64,000 bases of DNA from Kordia sp050633145 (GCF_050633145.1 NZ_JBOEFY010000050.1:1-64000); one strand, 5' to 3'. Positions 52,554-61,168 are shown, numbered from the stretch's first letter. The notes: generated by a model not told the origin, from the sequence alone. Numbers and translations are program-made.

Positions 52554-53144
52554 ATGAATTTGAATTGGAATCATATTTTAACAGCTAGTATGTTGCTTTT
52601 TGCGGTAATTGATATTATCGGAAACATACCTATCATTATCGATTTACGACGCAAAACTGGACACATTCAATCTGGTAAAGCTACCATTATTGCGGGTGTA
52701 ATTTTGACCGTATTTTTATTTATTGGGCAAAGTATGCTGAATCTTATCGGAATTACCGCTAGTCAGTTTGCTGTTGCAGGTTCGTTTGTGCTATTTTTTC
52801 TAGCACTAGAAATGATTTTAGGAATTACCTTATTTAAGGAAGATGGTGAAGATGCTATGAGTGATGCTTCTGTATTTCCTATTGCCTTTCCATTAGTAGC
52901 TGGACCTGGAAGTTTGACTTCTATTTTGTCGCTTCGCGCTGAGTTTGATGCACAAAATATTGTGATTGCCATTTTAATCAACATGATTATTATGTATATT
53001 GTATTGAAAGCTTCCGCTAAAATTGAACGTTGGCTTGGACAAAATGGAATTCGTATTTTACGAAAAGTATTCGGTGTTATTTTATTAGCAATTGCGGTTA
53101 AAATATTTACTTCCGGAATTCAGGAAATATTCACAATGAAATGA
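52554..53144 (+). CDS. MarC family integral membrane protein
   Basis: 196 aa with six predicted TM helices (FAVIDIIGNIPIIIDL, IAGVILTVFLFIG, ...). MarC/UPF0056 proteins were once linked to multidrug resistance but have no established substrate. The last four bases (ATGA) overlap the start of the next gene, so the two are cotranslated. Confidence 0.9.
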   Translation: MNLNWNHILTASMLLFAVIDIIGNIPIIIDLRRKTGHIQSGKATIIAGVILTVFLFIGQSMLNLIGITASQFAVAGSFVLFFLALEMILGITLFKEDGEDAMSDASVFPIAFPLVAGPGSLTSILSLRAEFDAQNIVIAILINMIIMYIVLKASAKIERWLGQNGIRILRKVFGVILLAIAVKIFTSGIQEIFTMK

Positions 53145-54442
53145 AATTAATCTCTTATATCATATCTATTTTTAGCATTTTATTATGTGTTAATTATGTA
53201 AACGGGCAATCTGTTGACACAAAAAGCACAGTATCTGAGAGACTCATAGATCCAGTTGCTGTAGACAGTGTTTTAGTAAGTTTTACACGTAATATTACCA
53301 TTTCAAGCGGGTTTGATACTATTTTCAATAAGCAACCCAAGCATGTGCGTCAGTTTTCAAAATGGTCAGGTTATGGTGATGATGCTGTTGTGATAGAAAA
53401 CGATACTGTATATATACATACAGAGGTTGATTTTAACACGATCGGACAAATAACAAAGTTGAAAAATGATGAGGATACTTATTTTTATTATTATGATAAA
53501 AAAGGAAATATCTTGCATCGTGAAAGCCGCGAGAATGGTGAAGATCATTATGGCGATATGGATTCTCGTGTAGAACAAATGTCTTATGATACATACGGAA
53601 ACATACTCACCTTTTTTGAGTATAAAATTACCAAAGATTCTGTGTATCACTTTGATGAATACAAAACATATTCGTACCAAAAACAAGGAACTGACATTGT
53701 TGCAACTATTAAAGGGTTGGAAAAACGTGGATATGGTTACTTATTGTATACAACTACAAAAAAGTTCGATAGCGCAGGATTGATTCAGACGCAACATAGA
53801 CATGAAAATATTGGTAATGGAAGAACTTTTGAATATACAACTGAATATATTTACGAAACCATTAAAGGGAAACCGTATCTTCAATCTGTAAAATACACCT
53901 CTTCAGGTCAATTTGAAGGATATGCTTTAGATACATATCTACGAGATGCTGATGGAAATTTAGTGATAAAATTTGACAAAACTGTTGGTTCAAACGGATA
54001 TCGTGGGTATAAATATATACATGAATATCCTAAAAAGAATACAAAAGTTACGAAGCTACTCTTTGAGACTAATATTCCAAAAGCGCGACGTAGCAGCTAT
54101 AAAGATGAGAAAGAAGGTTTACAAAAAACCTTTATTAAATCCGTTGACAATTATGGAAATATTATAAAAGATATTGAAATTGACTCAGATAAAGACGTTG
54201 CTACAAGAATTCAATTGGCGGAATATACTTTTGACAAACATTTGAATTGGATAACAAAAACAATTACGGACAAATACGAGTACACTTCAAAAGATGAGGA
54301 TGAAGACGACATAGGAGATATAGAAAAATATTACCGAGAAATATCGTATTTTAGCAGTCCAGAAAAATTGGCAAAACCGCCAAAAATTGATCAAAAAGCA
54401 GAAGCGTTAAAAAATGAAATTCTTTTAGCGTATTTTAAATAA
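53141..54442 (+). CDS. Secreted YD-repeat-like protein
   Basis: 433 aa with a signal peptide of about 22 residues (NYVNGQ end). Repeated Y/F-D-x-x-GN elements (YDKKGNIL, YDTYGNIL, DADGNLVI, VDNYGNIIKD) resemble short Rhs/YD-type beta units. Function unknown, probably periplasmic or surface. The gene starts inside the stop region of the MarC gene (4-bp overlap) and is followed by a small membrane protein 15 bp later. Confidence 0.7.
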   Translation: MKLISYIISIFSILLCVNYVNGQSVDTKSTVSERLIDPVAVDSVLVSFTRNITISSGFDTIFNKQPKHVRQFSKWSGYGDDAVVIENDTVYIHTEVDFNTIGQITKLKNDEDTYFYYYDKKGNILHRESRENGEDHYGDMDSRVEQMSYDTYGNILTFFEYKITKDSVYHFDEYKTYSYQKQGTDIVATIKGLEKRGYGYLLYTTTKKFDSAGLIQTQHRHENIGNGRTFEYTTEYIYETIKGKPYLQSVKYTSSGQFEGYALDTYLRDADGNLVIKFDKTVGSNGYRGYKYIHEYPKKNTKVTKLLFETNIPKARRSSYKDEKEGLQKTFIKSVDNYGNIIKDIEIDSDKDVATRIQLAEYTFDKHLNWITKTITDKYEYTSKDEDEDDIGDIEKYYREISYFSSPEKLAKPPKIDQKAEALKNEILLAYFK

Positions 54443-54457
54443 AAAGATAAAATTGTT

Positions 54458-54667
54458 ATGAAAAAATTCTCTTATATATTTATTGTTCTTGCCATAGCTC
54501 TGAGCATTTACAATGCAACAAAGTTAGATTTTAACAATTTACTACAAGGCGACAGTTTGGTTGCAGTAATTAGTATTGTTGCTGCTATGTGTGCAATTAT
54601 GATTTTATTAATTTTTCTAACGTCTAAAAAGATTGAAGAAAAAGTGAAAAATCATAAGAAAAAATAA
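54458..54667 (+). CDS. Small two-TM membrane protein
   Basis: 69 aa: TM helices at about 4-20 and 35-56 (VISIVAAMCAIMILLIFLTS) and a Lys-rich tail. No named family was recognised. One base of its stop overlaps the next gene's start. Confidence 0.6.
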   Translation: MKKFSYIFIVLAIALSIYNATKLDFNNLLQGDSLVAVISIVAAMCAIMILLIFLTSKKIEEKVKNHKKK

Positions 54668-55269
54668 TGTTTGACGTACTTATAATTGGTGGCGGCGTTT
54701 CTGGAATGCAATGCGCACTTGTATTAGGTTCCGCAAAGGAAAAACCATTTGCTACAGAAAAGAAGATTGGAATTGTACTGCATCAAAAGTCTTCACATTT
54801 ACAGAATGCCTTGTTTAATAATGTACTCGGTTTACCGAAAGGAACAACTGGCGCTACTATTTTAGAAGAAGGACAAACACATTTAACGGAAGTATATCCA
54901 CATGTATCGCAAATTGCCAACGAAAAAGTATGCGAAATTACAGGTGATGTTGATAATTTTCAAATCATTACAAACAAAAATACCTATCAAAGTAAATGTG
55001 TAGTTATTGCATTAAATTATTCAAAACCATTTACAATTGATGGTTTGGACGAGTTTATAGCTCCACATCCAAGAGCAGCTGCAAAGAAAGATCGTCTCTA
55101 CTTAAAAAATGAAGATCATCTCGTAAAAGATGGTTTGTATGTTTGTGGAACTATTGCTGGTTGGAGAAGTCAGTTTGCTATTGCCGCAGGAAGTGGCGCA
55201 CAGGTTGCCACCGATATTTTGACACTTTGGAATGATGGAAATCATACGAAAGTGCATGATAAGATTTGA
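54667..55269 (+). CDS. Compact FAD-dependent oxidoreductase (thioredoxin-reductase-like)
   Basis: 200 aa. N-terminal FAD-binding GIGGGVSGMQCA-type Rossmann motif (reads IIGGGVSGMQ near residue 6) and a second motif near the end (DGLYVCGTIAGWRSQFAIAAGSGAQVA) match the FAD domain of thioredoxin-reductase-like proteins. The NADPH-binding insert and CxxC of true thioredoxin reductases are missing, so this is a minimal single-domain form with another reductant or none. Last of the marC-started gene set. Confidence 0.8.
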   Translation: MFDVLIIGGGVSGMQCALVLGSAKEKPFATEKKIGIVLHQKSSHLQNALFNNVLGLPKGTTGATILEEGQTHLTEVYPHVSQIANEKVCEITGDVDNFQIITNKNTYQSKCVVIALNYSKPFTIDGLDEFIAPHPRAAAKKDRLYLKNEDHLVKDGLYVCGTIAGWRSQFAIAAGSGAQVATDILTLWNDGNHTKVHDKI

Positions 55270-55333
55270 TTTTTTGACTGAAAGCGTTAAAAGGAATCTA
55301 CCGTTTATTAATTGCCTATATACTTAAAATTAA

Positions 55334-55732
55334 ATGCATTTAAAACCTGGGAAATTTATTCTTTTCATCGGACTTTTCTGTTTCGCAATTTCATTGGTAT
55401 TGCTGTATGTGATGTTCTTTGTTATTAAGGATAATCAGTATTATGGGTTTCTCAGCGTTATTCTTATGTTTCTTGGCTTTTTGGGATTTGCAATGTATTT
55501 CTTATTACACTATTTTCGATATAGCATACAGATTAACGAAACGTTTATGGTAATTTGTACTGAGTTTGGTAAAAAGAAAGAAGTACATTTGAAAGACATC
55601 AATCATGTGTATTATCATAAAAGGTTCAACATGATTGTAATTGTAAGAAACAAAAAGAAAATTTGGATTAGCCCAATTTACGGACAGTTTACTGATTTTA
55701 TTCCTGCTGAAAAATTACATTTAAAAAACTAA
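55334..55732 (+). CDS. Two-TM membrane protein with PH-like tail
   Basis: 132 aa: TM helices at about 8-30 and 38-60, then a soluble region (about 65-130) of short strands (SIQINETFMVICTEFGKKKEVHL) that looks like a bacterial PH-type domain. No named family. It overlaps the next gene by one base. Confidence 0.55.
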   Translation: MHLKPGKFILFIGLFCFAISLVLLYVMFFVIKDNQYYGFLSVILMFLGFLGFAMYFLLHYFRYSIQINETFMVICTEFGKKKEVHLKDINHVYYHKRFNMIVIVRNKKKIWISPIYGQFTDFIPAEKLHLKN

Positions 55733-56136
55733 TGAAAAACATACGTATTGCATATTGGATATTCTTTTGTATTTCAATTGCCATCATGCTATTAAATATA
55801 GGATTGTTTTTTGCTGTTTCTCTCATCATCCTTATTCCAATAGTAGTTCTACATGCATCCGTAGGCTTAAAAATTCAATCCCTAAAAAAGTATACATGGT
55901 TGGTCGTTATTTCATTTCTCAACCTACTTTTGCTTGCCTTAATTAGACCCGATGGAACACATACAACAACCAATATTGGATGGAGCGTTTTGCTAGATTT
56001 ACTTGGCTATGATGGTAGTTTTAATCGTGATTTTGAAAGTTACTACTTTTATGGCGCAATTGGTTTAATGTTAGTTCAAGTTCTGATTGATACTTCTTTG
56101 TGGATTTTAATTAAGAGGAATAAAAACAACTTGTAA
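55732..56136 (+). CDS. Four-TM membrane protein, unrecognised
   Basis: 134 aa: hydrophobic segments at about 7-24, 26-48, 58-72 and 104-125. No motif was recognised. Overlaps the preceding gene by one base, so it is cotranscribed. Confidence 0.55.
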   Translation: MKNIRIAYWIFFCISIAIMLLNIGLFFAVSLIILIPIVVLHASVGLKIQSLKKYTWLVVISFLNLLLLALIRPDGTHTTTNIGWSVLLDLLGYDGSFNRDFESYYFYGAIGLMLVQVLIDTSLWILIKRNKNNL

Positions 56137-56154
56137 TAAGTTCTTTTGAAGTTC

Positions 56155-56175
56155 AGTAGTAGTAGTAGTAGTAGT
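56155..56175. repeat. (AGT)7 microsatellite
   Basis: Seven AGT units in a row, between convergent genes. Non-coding. Confidence 0.85.
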
Positions 56176-56234
56176 CTTTGTAACAAATACATACGTTTCA
56201 AAACTTCTCAATACTAACATCTCAATACTCAGTA

Positions 56235-57833
56235 CTAATTAGTATGTAACTCAATTACTTTTTCAATCATTTCATCACCGTAATTTAGCTGCTGCTGATA
56301 ACCATTCATACCAAACAATTGCTCTATGTAAATAGCTTTGATATGTCTTTTCATTTGATCGGCATATTTTTCAATATAAATACGTTGTCCGCGCATTTCA
56401 CTTAAAAATCCAGTGTATTCCTTTAGTAATTCATCTGAAATTTTAAAATCGCGCATAAATTCTTGAAGCGACATATTGCTATAGGTTGCTCTATCTGTAT
56501 CTAATTTATTGAATACAAAGTCGTCAATATAACCTACTATTTTGGCTCGTAATCCGCGTTCCAGCGATAACTCTTCTGGTGTACTTGAAAGTGGCACAAA
56601 TACATCTGGAATAATTCCGCCACCGCCATACACAATTTTACCTTTTGGTGTTTCAAATTTTAACGAATCTGCGACTTTAATACTGTCCATCGATTTCAAT
56701 TCTCCCGATTTGAATCGTTCGTAATATTCGTCAAAATAATCGTTGTTTCCTTTTTTGTATGATCGCTGAATAGAACGTCCTGTTGGTGTGTAGTAACGAG
56801 AAATCGTTAAACGAACAACTGAACCATCACCAAGCGGCATTGGGCGTTGTACCAATCCTTTTCCAAACGATCTTCTTCCAACAATTACACCTTTGTCATT
56901 GTCTTGCAACGCACCTGCAATAATTTCACTTGCAGAAGCAGATTTTTCATTTATCAACACATAAATTTCTCCGTCTTCAAAATCACCTTCATTCGTTGCA
57001 TAGTATTTATCAATTTTCCCTTTCTTGTTTTTGGTGAAAAGAATCAACTTTCCATCTTTCAAAAACTCATCTGCAATATCACGAGTAACATCCAATATTC
57101 CTCCTGGATTGTTTCGCAAATCTAGTGTTAAGTTTTTAGCTCCTTGTCGTTGCAAACTAGTTAATGCTGCTTCAAACTCATCATGTGTAGTTTCGGCAAA
57201 ACGATTTATTTTTATATATCCTAAATCGTCTGTCAGCATATAATGTGCAACCACACTTTTTATAGGAACTTTGGCTCTTCTTAAGTTTATATTAAATTTT
57301 TCATCTGTCTCTTTGCGATAAATTTTCAGTTTAACAGACGTAGCTTCTGTCCCTTTTAATTTTGAAATGATTTGCGTGTTGCGCATGTTTTTTCCGTACA
57401 ATGTATCGGAATCTGCCATGAGAATACGGTCGCCAGCTTTGATTCCTGCTGCAATACTTGGTCCGCCTTCTAAGGTTCGGATAACTGTTAAAGTATCGTT
57501 TACCATATCAAACCGAATACCAACACCCACAAAATCACCTTGCATGTTTTCAGCAACTCTTTTTTCTTCATCTGATGATATGTATACCGAATGCGGATCG
57601 AGATTTTCAAGAATATTTGTCACGGTAACATCTACAATACTATCCACATTGACATTATCTACGTATTCATAATCTATATAATCAATCAAGCGATTGAGTT
57701 TGTCTTTGCTTCTATTTGAAGAGAACAGCGTTTCGGGTGATGCACTAAAATTTAATTTTCCACCAATAAATACGCCTGCGGCTACTGCAGCTGCAATGAT
57801 CACGGGAAGTAAATATTGTGTTCTTTTGTTCAA
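56235..57833 (-). CDS. S41-family C-terminal processing peptidase (CtpA-like)
   Basis: Periplasmic serine protease with a Ser/Lys dyad, 532 aa. Membrane anchor or signal at about 8-25; PDZ domain at about 95-175 (GVGIRFDMVNDTLTV ... GGPSIAAGIKAGDRIL); catalytic Ser in the SASASE run (298-303) and Lys325 (RRSFGKG). A C-terminal extension of about 130 residues follows. It normally trims C-termini of periplasmic or outer-membrane proteins. It ends 11 bp before the dCMP deaminase gene on the same strand, so the two may be cotranscribed. Confidence 0.93.
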   Translation of the reverse strand: MNKRTQYLLPVIIAAAVAAGVFIGGKLNFSASPETLFSSNRSKDKLNRLIDYIDYEYVDNVNVDSIVDVTVTNILENLDPHSVYISSDEEKRVAENMQGDFVGVGIRFDMVNDTLTVIRTLEGGPSIAAGIKAGDRILMADSDTLYGKNMRNTQIISKLKGTEATSVKLKIYRKETDEKFNINLRRAKVPIKSVVAHYMLTDDLGYIKINRFAETTHDEFEAALTSLQRQGAKNLTLDLRNNPGGILDVTRDIADEFLKDGKLILFTKNKKGKIDKYYATNEGDFEDGEIYVLINEKSASASEIIAGALQDNDKGVIVGRRSFGKGLVQRPMPLGDGSVVRLTISRYYTPTGRSIQRSYKKGNNDYFDEYYERFKSGELKSMDSIKVADSLKFETPKGKIVYGGGGIIPDVFVPLSSTPEELSLERGLRAKIVGYIDDFVFNKLDTDRATYSNMSLQEFMRDFKISDELLKEYTGFLSEMRGQRIYIEKYADQMKRHIKAIYIEQLFGMNGYQQQLNYGDEMIEKVIELHTN

Positions 57834-57844
57834 ATTATATTTTT

Positions 57845-58279
57845 TTATGAGGTTCGAAGTGTAGGAATGTGTTCTACTTCAACGCCTGCTTTTTGTAAAA
57901 ATTGTATGCCCGAGTCATCTTTATACGCGTCTACATAGACGACTCTCCTTATTCCTGATTGATGAATGAGCTTGCTACATTCTTTGCATGGAGACATCGT
58001 AATATACAATGTGGCACCAACGCAAGATTGTGTAGAAGCGGCTACTTTTAATATGGCATTTGCTTCTGCGTGCAATACATACCATTTTGTATATCCTTCT
58101 TCATCTTCACAGAAATTTTCAAATCCAGATGGTGTTCCATTGTAACCATCAGAGATAATCATTCTATCTTTAACAATAATCGCGCCGACTTGTTTACGTT
58201 GACAATATGAGAGTTTTCCCCACTCTTTTGCCATGCGCAAATAGGCATGATCATATTTAGTTTGTTTTTGTTTTGGCAT
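57845..58279 (-). CDS. dCMP deaminase-family nucleotide deaminase
   Basis: Zinc-dependent cytidine/deoxycytidylate deaminase family, 144 aa. His70, Glu72 (HAEANAI) and Cys98/Cys101 (PCKEC) form the active site; the DGYNGTPSG loop suits dCMP. The longer frame from 58315 is rejected because a TAAATTTG -7 box (58290-58283) lies within it, directly before the ATG at 58279, so the transcript begins at or near that codon. Confidence 0.9.
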   Translation of the reverse strand: MPKQKQTKYDHAYLRMAKEWGKLSYCQRKQVGAIIVKDRMIISDGYNGTPSGFENFCEDEEGYTKWYVLHAEANAILKVAASTQSCVGATLYITMSPCKECSKLIHQSGIRRVVYVDAYKDDSGIQFLQKAGVEVEHIPTLRTS

Positions 58280-58282
58280 GTG

Positions 58283-58290
58283 CAAATTTA
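58283..58290 (-). promoter_or_regulatory. -7 box for the dCMP deaminase gene
   Basis: TAAATTTG on the minus strand ends four bases before the ATG; this implies a leaderless mRNA and decides the start codon. Confidence 0.55.
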
Positions 58291-58302
58291 ATCTTTTTAA
58301 AG

Positions 58303-58330
58303 CAAAAAAAAGCAACTATAAAAGTTGCTT
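58303..58330 (-). terminator. Intrinsic terminator of the precursor-peptide gene
   Basis: AAGCAACT and AGTTGCTT pair around ATAAA; the A tract at 58304-58310 becomes a T tract on the minus strand. It lies 81 bp downstream of the peptide gene. Confidence 0.75.
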
Positions 58331-58410
58331 CTTCGCTTCTGTAACGAAGATATTAGGTTTCTAATGGAATCACAATAGCTTCGTTGTTAATTTTTTACCA
58401 AAATTATATA

Positions 58411-58611
58411 TTATGGTATCGAATGACAAGGAAGACAGTCTGATTCTTCCGTATCGCAGTCACATGTATTTACTTCTGTACAGTTACAAGTACACGTTCC
58501 TTCACAATCTGAACCAGCATGAGCAATCCTTCCTCCACGTAAATTGTGAAAGTTTAGTGTTGAAATTTGCTTTTTGTTGAGACTTAATTTAGTAATCTCT
58601 CTTTTTTTCAT
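58411..58611 (-). CDS. Orphan class I lanthipeptide-type (RiPP) precursor, Cys/Thr-rich core
   Basis: 66 aa. Leader MKKREITKLSLNKKQISTL matches the KLSLNKKxIS signature. A GG-like site (LRGG, residues 25-28) then a core with nine Cys and many Thr/Ser (DCEGTCTCNCTEVNTCDCD, CLPC), as expected of a heavily crosslinked peptide. No modification or transport gene lies nearby; HupE and deaminase genes flank it. It carries its own terminator. The family is inferred from the leader. Confidence 0.78.
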   Translation of the reverse strand: MKKREITKLSLNKKQISTLNFHNLRGGRIAHAGSDCEGTCTCNCTEVNTCDCDTEESDCLPCHSIP

Positions 58612-58663
58612 ATTGATTTGTCTTAATGTTAATACTCCTCTAAGCTATCAAAATGATTTTAGT

Positions 58664-59254
58664 TTACCAAAACCTCGCCTCTATAAGTGTTGGAATTAAC
58701 ACACCTATAACAATTGAAGAGACAACCATTACCCAATCGCGTTTTGAAAATCTGAATACGGTTTGAAAGAGAAAAGAAATGATTAATACAACTACTACAA
58801 CAATAAGTTGCGCTACTTCTATTCCTAATGTAAATTCTAGTAAAGGCAGTAATTTGTCATCTATACCAGCAGTTATCATCGATTTAAAATCTTTCGCAAA
58901 TGCTAAACCGTGAATAATTCCAAAGAATAATGCAGATATAAGCAATACGATTACTTTTGTTTTATTGGTGTTTTTACCAGCAGTAAATATGTTATACAAT
59001 GCCATTAAAAAGATGGTGACTAGCACAAAGAATTCTACAATTTTACCATTTACTTTTACAGCTCCATACGTAGATAAAATTAATGACAAGGTATGACCAA
59101 CAGTAAAAGCAGTTACAAGCCATAGAACTCTTTTCCAATCTTTAAATGTATAAGCTATTATCAATACTACTAAAAAAAGAATATGATCCAATCCTTCAAT
59201 ATTAAGAATATGATGAAGTCCTAACTTGAAATAGATTAAAAATTGGTCAAGCAT
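58664..59254 (-). CDS. HupE/UreJ family membrane protein
   Basis: 196 aa, six predicted TM helices, with the family motif HILNIEGLDHILFLV at residues 14-28. HupE/UreJ proteins are linked to nickel or cobalt supply for hydrogenase or urease, but many Bacteroidota members stand alone and their metal is unproven. No urease or hydrogenase gene is in the window. It lies 52 bp from the precursor-peptide gene on the same strand. Confidence 0.88.
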   Translation of the reverse strand: MLDQFLIYFKLGLHHILNIEGLDHILFLVVLIIAYTFKDWKRVLWLVTAFTVGHTLSLILSTYGAVKVNGKIVEFFVLVTIFLMALYNIFTAGKNTNKTKVIVLLISALFFGIIHGLAFAKDFKSMITAGIDDKLLPLLEFTLGIEVAQLIVVVVVLIISFLFQTVFRFSKRDWVMVVSSIVIGVLIPTLIEARFW

Positions 59255-59313
59255 AAGATTATAGGTTTTAGGTTGGGGTTTATTATATCAAACTTACATT
59301 TTATTTTGGGAAT

Positions 59314-60126
59314 TTAAAAACCACGTTTTTCTTGAAGTTGTTCGTAGGCTTTTTGCACACGCTGAAATTTCTCCTCAGCTCCTTTTACGTGTTCTTCTCC
59401 TAAATGTTGCAGCTTATCTGGATGGTATTTTTTCGCCATTTTACGATAGGCTTTTTTGATTTCGTTATTGGTTGCCGATTTATCAATTTCTAAAATTCGA
59501 TATGCGCTATCTACTGCATTATAAAACATTGCTTTGATCGATTGATAATCACGATCGTTGATGTATAAATATCCTGCAATTTTCTCAATCAGTTCAACTT
59601 CTTCTTCACTTACATGTCCATCTGCTTTTGTCACACCAAATAAATAGTGTAATAATTGCAAACGTGAAGAATGATCCATGTGACTTTGGATTTGCTGACA
59701 GATTTGACGTGTAGAAATGTCTTCTTTTTTCAACAAACCATTAAACAACTGAAACGCATGATTTGCACGTTCTTTCCCGTACATTTTCACAAAATAATTA
59801 CGCACATAGTCTTTTTCTGCTTGAGAAATTTCGCCATCAGCTTTCATTACAACAGCTGAAAGCACTAATAAACTCACTTCAAAATCTCCCGATTTCGTTT
59901 GAGATTGTTTCTCTGCTGATGAAGTTCTACGTCGTCTCCTTTTTTCGTATGTAGGTTCGGCTCTTTTACGACGTTGTCTCTTTTGCTGCTTAGGCTCTTC
60001 AAGTAATAATCCTTTTGAAGTTGCCTTATCTACGGCTGCGCCAATAGCAAAACCAATAGCAGCGCCAATAGGTCCACCAAGCGTCCATCCTAACGCGCCT
60101 CCAATCCAGCTTGCAAATCCACTCAT
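59314..60126 (-). CDS. DjlA-like TerB/J-domain co-chaperone
   Basis: 270 aa: a hydrophobic Gly/Ala-rich N-terminus (about 1-35, ALGWTLGGPIGAAIGFAIGA) that can insert in the membrane, a Lys/Arg-rich linker, a TerB-like helical domain (about 85-195) and a C-terminal J domain with HPD at residues 235-237. The HPD stimulates DnaK ATPase, so the protein recruits DnaK to the membrane. The layout matches E. coli DjlA. Confidence 0.92.
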   Translation of the reverse strand: MSGFASWIGGALGWTLGGPIGAAIGFAIGAAVDKATSKGLLLEEPKQQKRQRRKRAEPTYEKRRRRRTSSAEKQSQTKSGDFEVSLLVLSAVVMKADGEISQAEKDYVRNYFVKMYGKERANHAFQLFNGLLKKEDISTRQICQQIQSHMDHSSRLQLLHYLFGVTKADGHVSEEEVELIEKIAGYLYINDRDYQSIKAMFYNAVDSAYRILEIDKSATNNEIKKAYRKMAKKYHPDKLQHLGEEHVKGAEEKFQRVQKAYEQLQEKRGF

Positions 60127-60329
60127 ATAGTTTGTTTTTTACCAAAGATACATTTTCCAAAGAAAAAAGTAAACAATGAAAACGTAATTCTAAAGAGTTT
60201 ATAAAATGTAAGTAAGGTTACCACAATACTAACATAAAGTTTGTGGTCAAATCTGTGGTATGTCAATACCAATCGATATAATGTATCAATCAATATTTAA
60301 TGGCAGTATTTTCGAGATGCGTGAAAAGT

Positions 60330-60560
60330 TTATTCTATCCCTTTTAGAAACTCCTCTAAGGTAATTTTGTGAATATCAGCAATTCGAATCAAGCTAGATA
60401 CTTTAAAATCATATCCCGATTCCCATCGCCACATTTGTTTTGGTTGAATATTATTATCAAATGCAAATTGTTCATGGCTTTTATAACCAGCTTTTACTCT
60501 CAACTCTTTAACACGCATACCAACTTTTTTAAGCATCTCATCTTTTTCCAGTGCGTCCAT
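60330..60560 (-). CDS. XRE-family helix-turn-helix regulator
   Basis: 76 aa from ATG 60560; the longer frame begins at a TTG. HTH at about 15-70 (VKELRVKAGYKSHEQFAFDNNIQPKQMWRWESG), Cro/CI type. It is transcribed away from a small membrane protein at 60691, across a spacer that holds two palindromes forming one 66-bp symmetric region (60592-60657). That layout is typical of a repressor that controls itself and its neighbour. Confidence 0.85.
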   Translation of the reverse strand: MDALEKDEMLKKVGMRVKELRVKAGYKSHEQFAFDNNIQPKQMWRWESGYDFKVSSLIRIADIHKITLEEFLKGIE

Positions 60561-60591
60561 AAACGTTAAAATTCTCAATTCAAGGCGCAAT

Positions 60592-60657
60592 AATTTACGT
60601 CATGTGTGACGTGTTTGATATATATTTTCTATTTTTAAGTCATATATGACGTAAATT
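60592..60657. promoter_or_regulatory. Two-site palindromic operator between the XRE gene and the small membrane gene
   Basis: Site 1 is ACGTCATGTGTGACGT (60597-60612) and site 2 GTCATATATGAC (60639-60650); their centres are 40 bp apart. The outer arms AATTTACGTCA (60592-60602) and TGACGTAAATT (60647-60657) are perfect complements, so the pair forms one large symmetric operator. The spacing of about four helical turns would allow cooperative dimers on one DNA face. Confidence 0.7.
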
Positions 60658-60690
60658 TTTACCTGCCGTGTATTACTAAGCTTAAGAAAT

Positions 60691-61029
60691 ATGAGTGATA
60701 AGGATCAAAGTATGGTCTCGAAAGAAAAAGAAAACAACAATAAAAAGAATAATATTACAAACAAAAGGAAAGAAAAAAAGCGAATAACCATTGAAAAGGA
60801 GTCTATATTAATAATGTTTTTTGTGACACTTTTTCTTATAGATTTAATTTTTATGGCTCTCATTGATTTTTCAATGATAGATCTTGTAATTGATAATGAT
60901 TTGTGTTTTTCTAAAAATTTTAGCCGTAGCAGTTTGGGTATATTTACAAAAATTTTTTTGTTAGGAGGCATTATTGGATTGCTCTTAATATTTTTTAAGA
61001 ATGTTATTGAGTTTTTTTCTAAGAAATAA
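60691..61029 (+). CDS. Small two-TM membrane protein opposite the XRE regulator
   Basis: 112 aa. A highly charged, Lys/Asn-rich N-terminal 45 residues, then TM helices at about 42-62 (LIMFFVTLFLIDLIFMALI) and 85-107 (FTKIFLLGGIIGLLLIFFKNV). No family was recognised. The extreme AT bias and pairing with a divergent XRE repressor and operator are reminiscent of a toxin-like or phage-derived membrane gene, but this is inference. Confidence 0.6.
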   Translation: MSDKDQSMVSKEKENNNKKNNITNKRKEKKRITIEKESILIMFFVTLFLIDLIFMALIDFSMIDLVIDNDLCFSKNFSRSSLGIFTKIFLLGGIIGLLLIFFKNVIEFFSKK

Positions 61030-61127
61030 CACTCAAGCTATGCCATATTTCTTGTTTTCATTTCATTTGAGACACAAGACACTACATTCCATTCTACAGA
61101 TTCATTAATTTGGTTTTTATTAACAAA

Positions 61128-61151
61128 AAACAGCATTTCTGAATGCTGTTT
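61128..61151 (+). other. Hairpin between the small membrane gene and the bacilliredoxin gene
   Basis: AAACAGCATT and AATGCTGTTT are perfect 10-bp arms around TCTG. The T-run needed for a plus-strand terminator is short, so it is a weak terminator candidate. Confidence 0.4.
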
Positions 61152-61168
61152 CAAAAAGATTTAATCCG

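Noticed and set aside
57845..58315. Longer start of the dCMP deaminase (12 extra residues)
   Set aside because: A TAAATTTG promoter box lies within the extension, and the extra residues are not family-like.
60705..60971. Minus-strand frame opposite the small membrane protein
   Set aside because: AT-rich antisense reading without a signal, start context or motif; the plus-strand frame has a better start and two TM helices.
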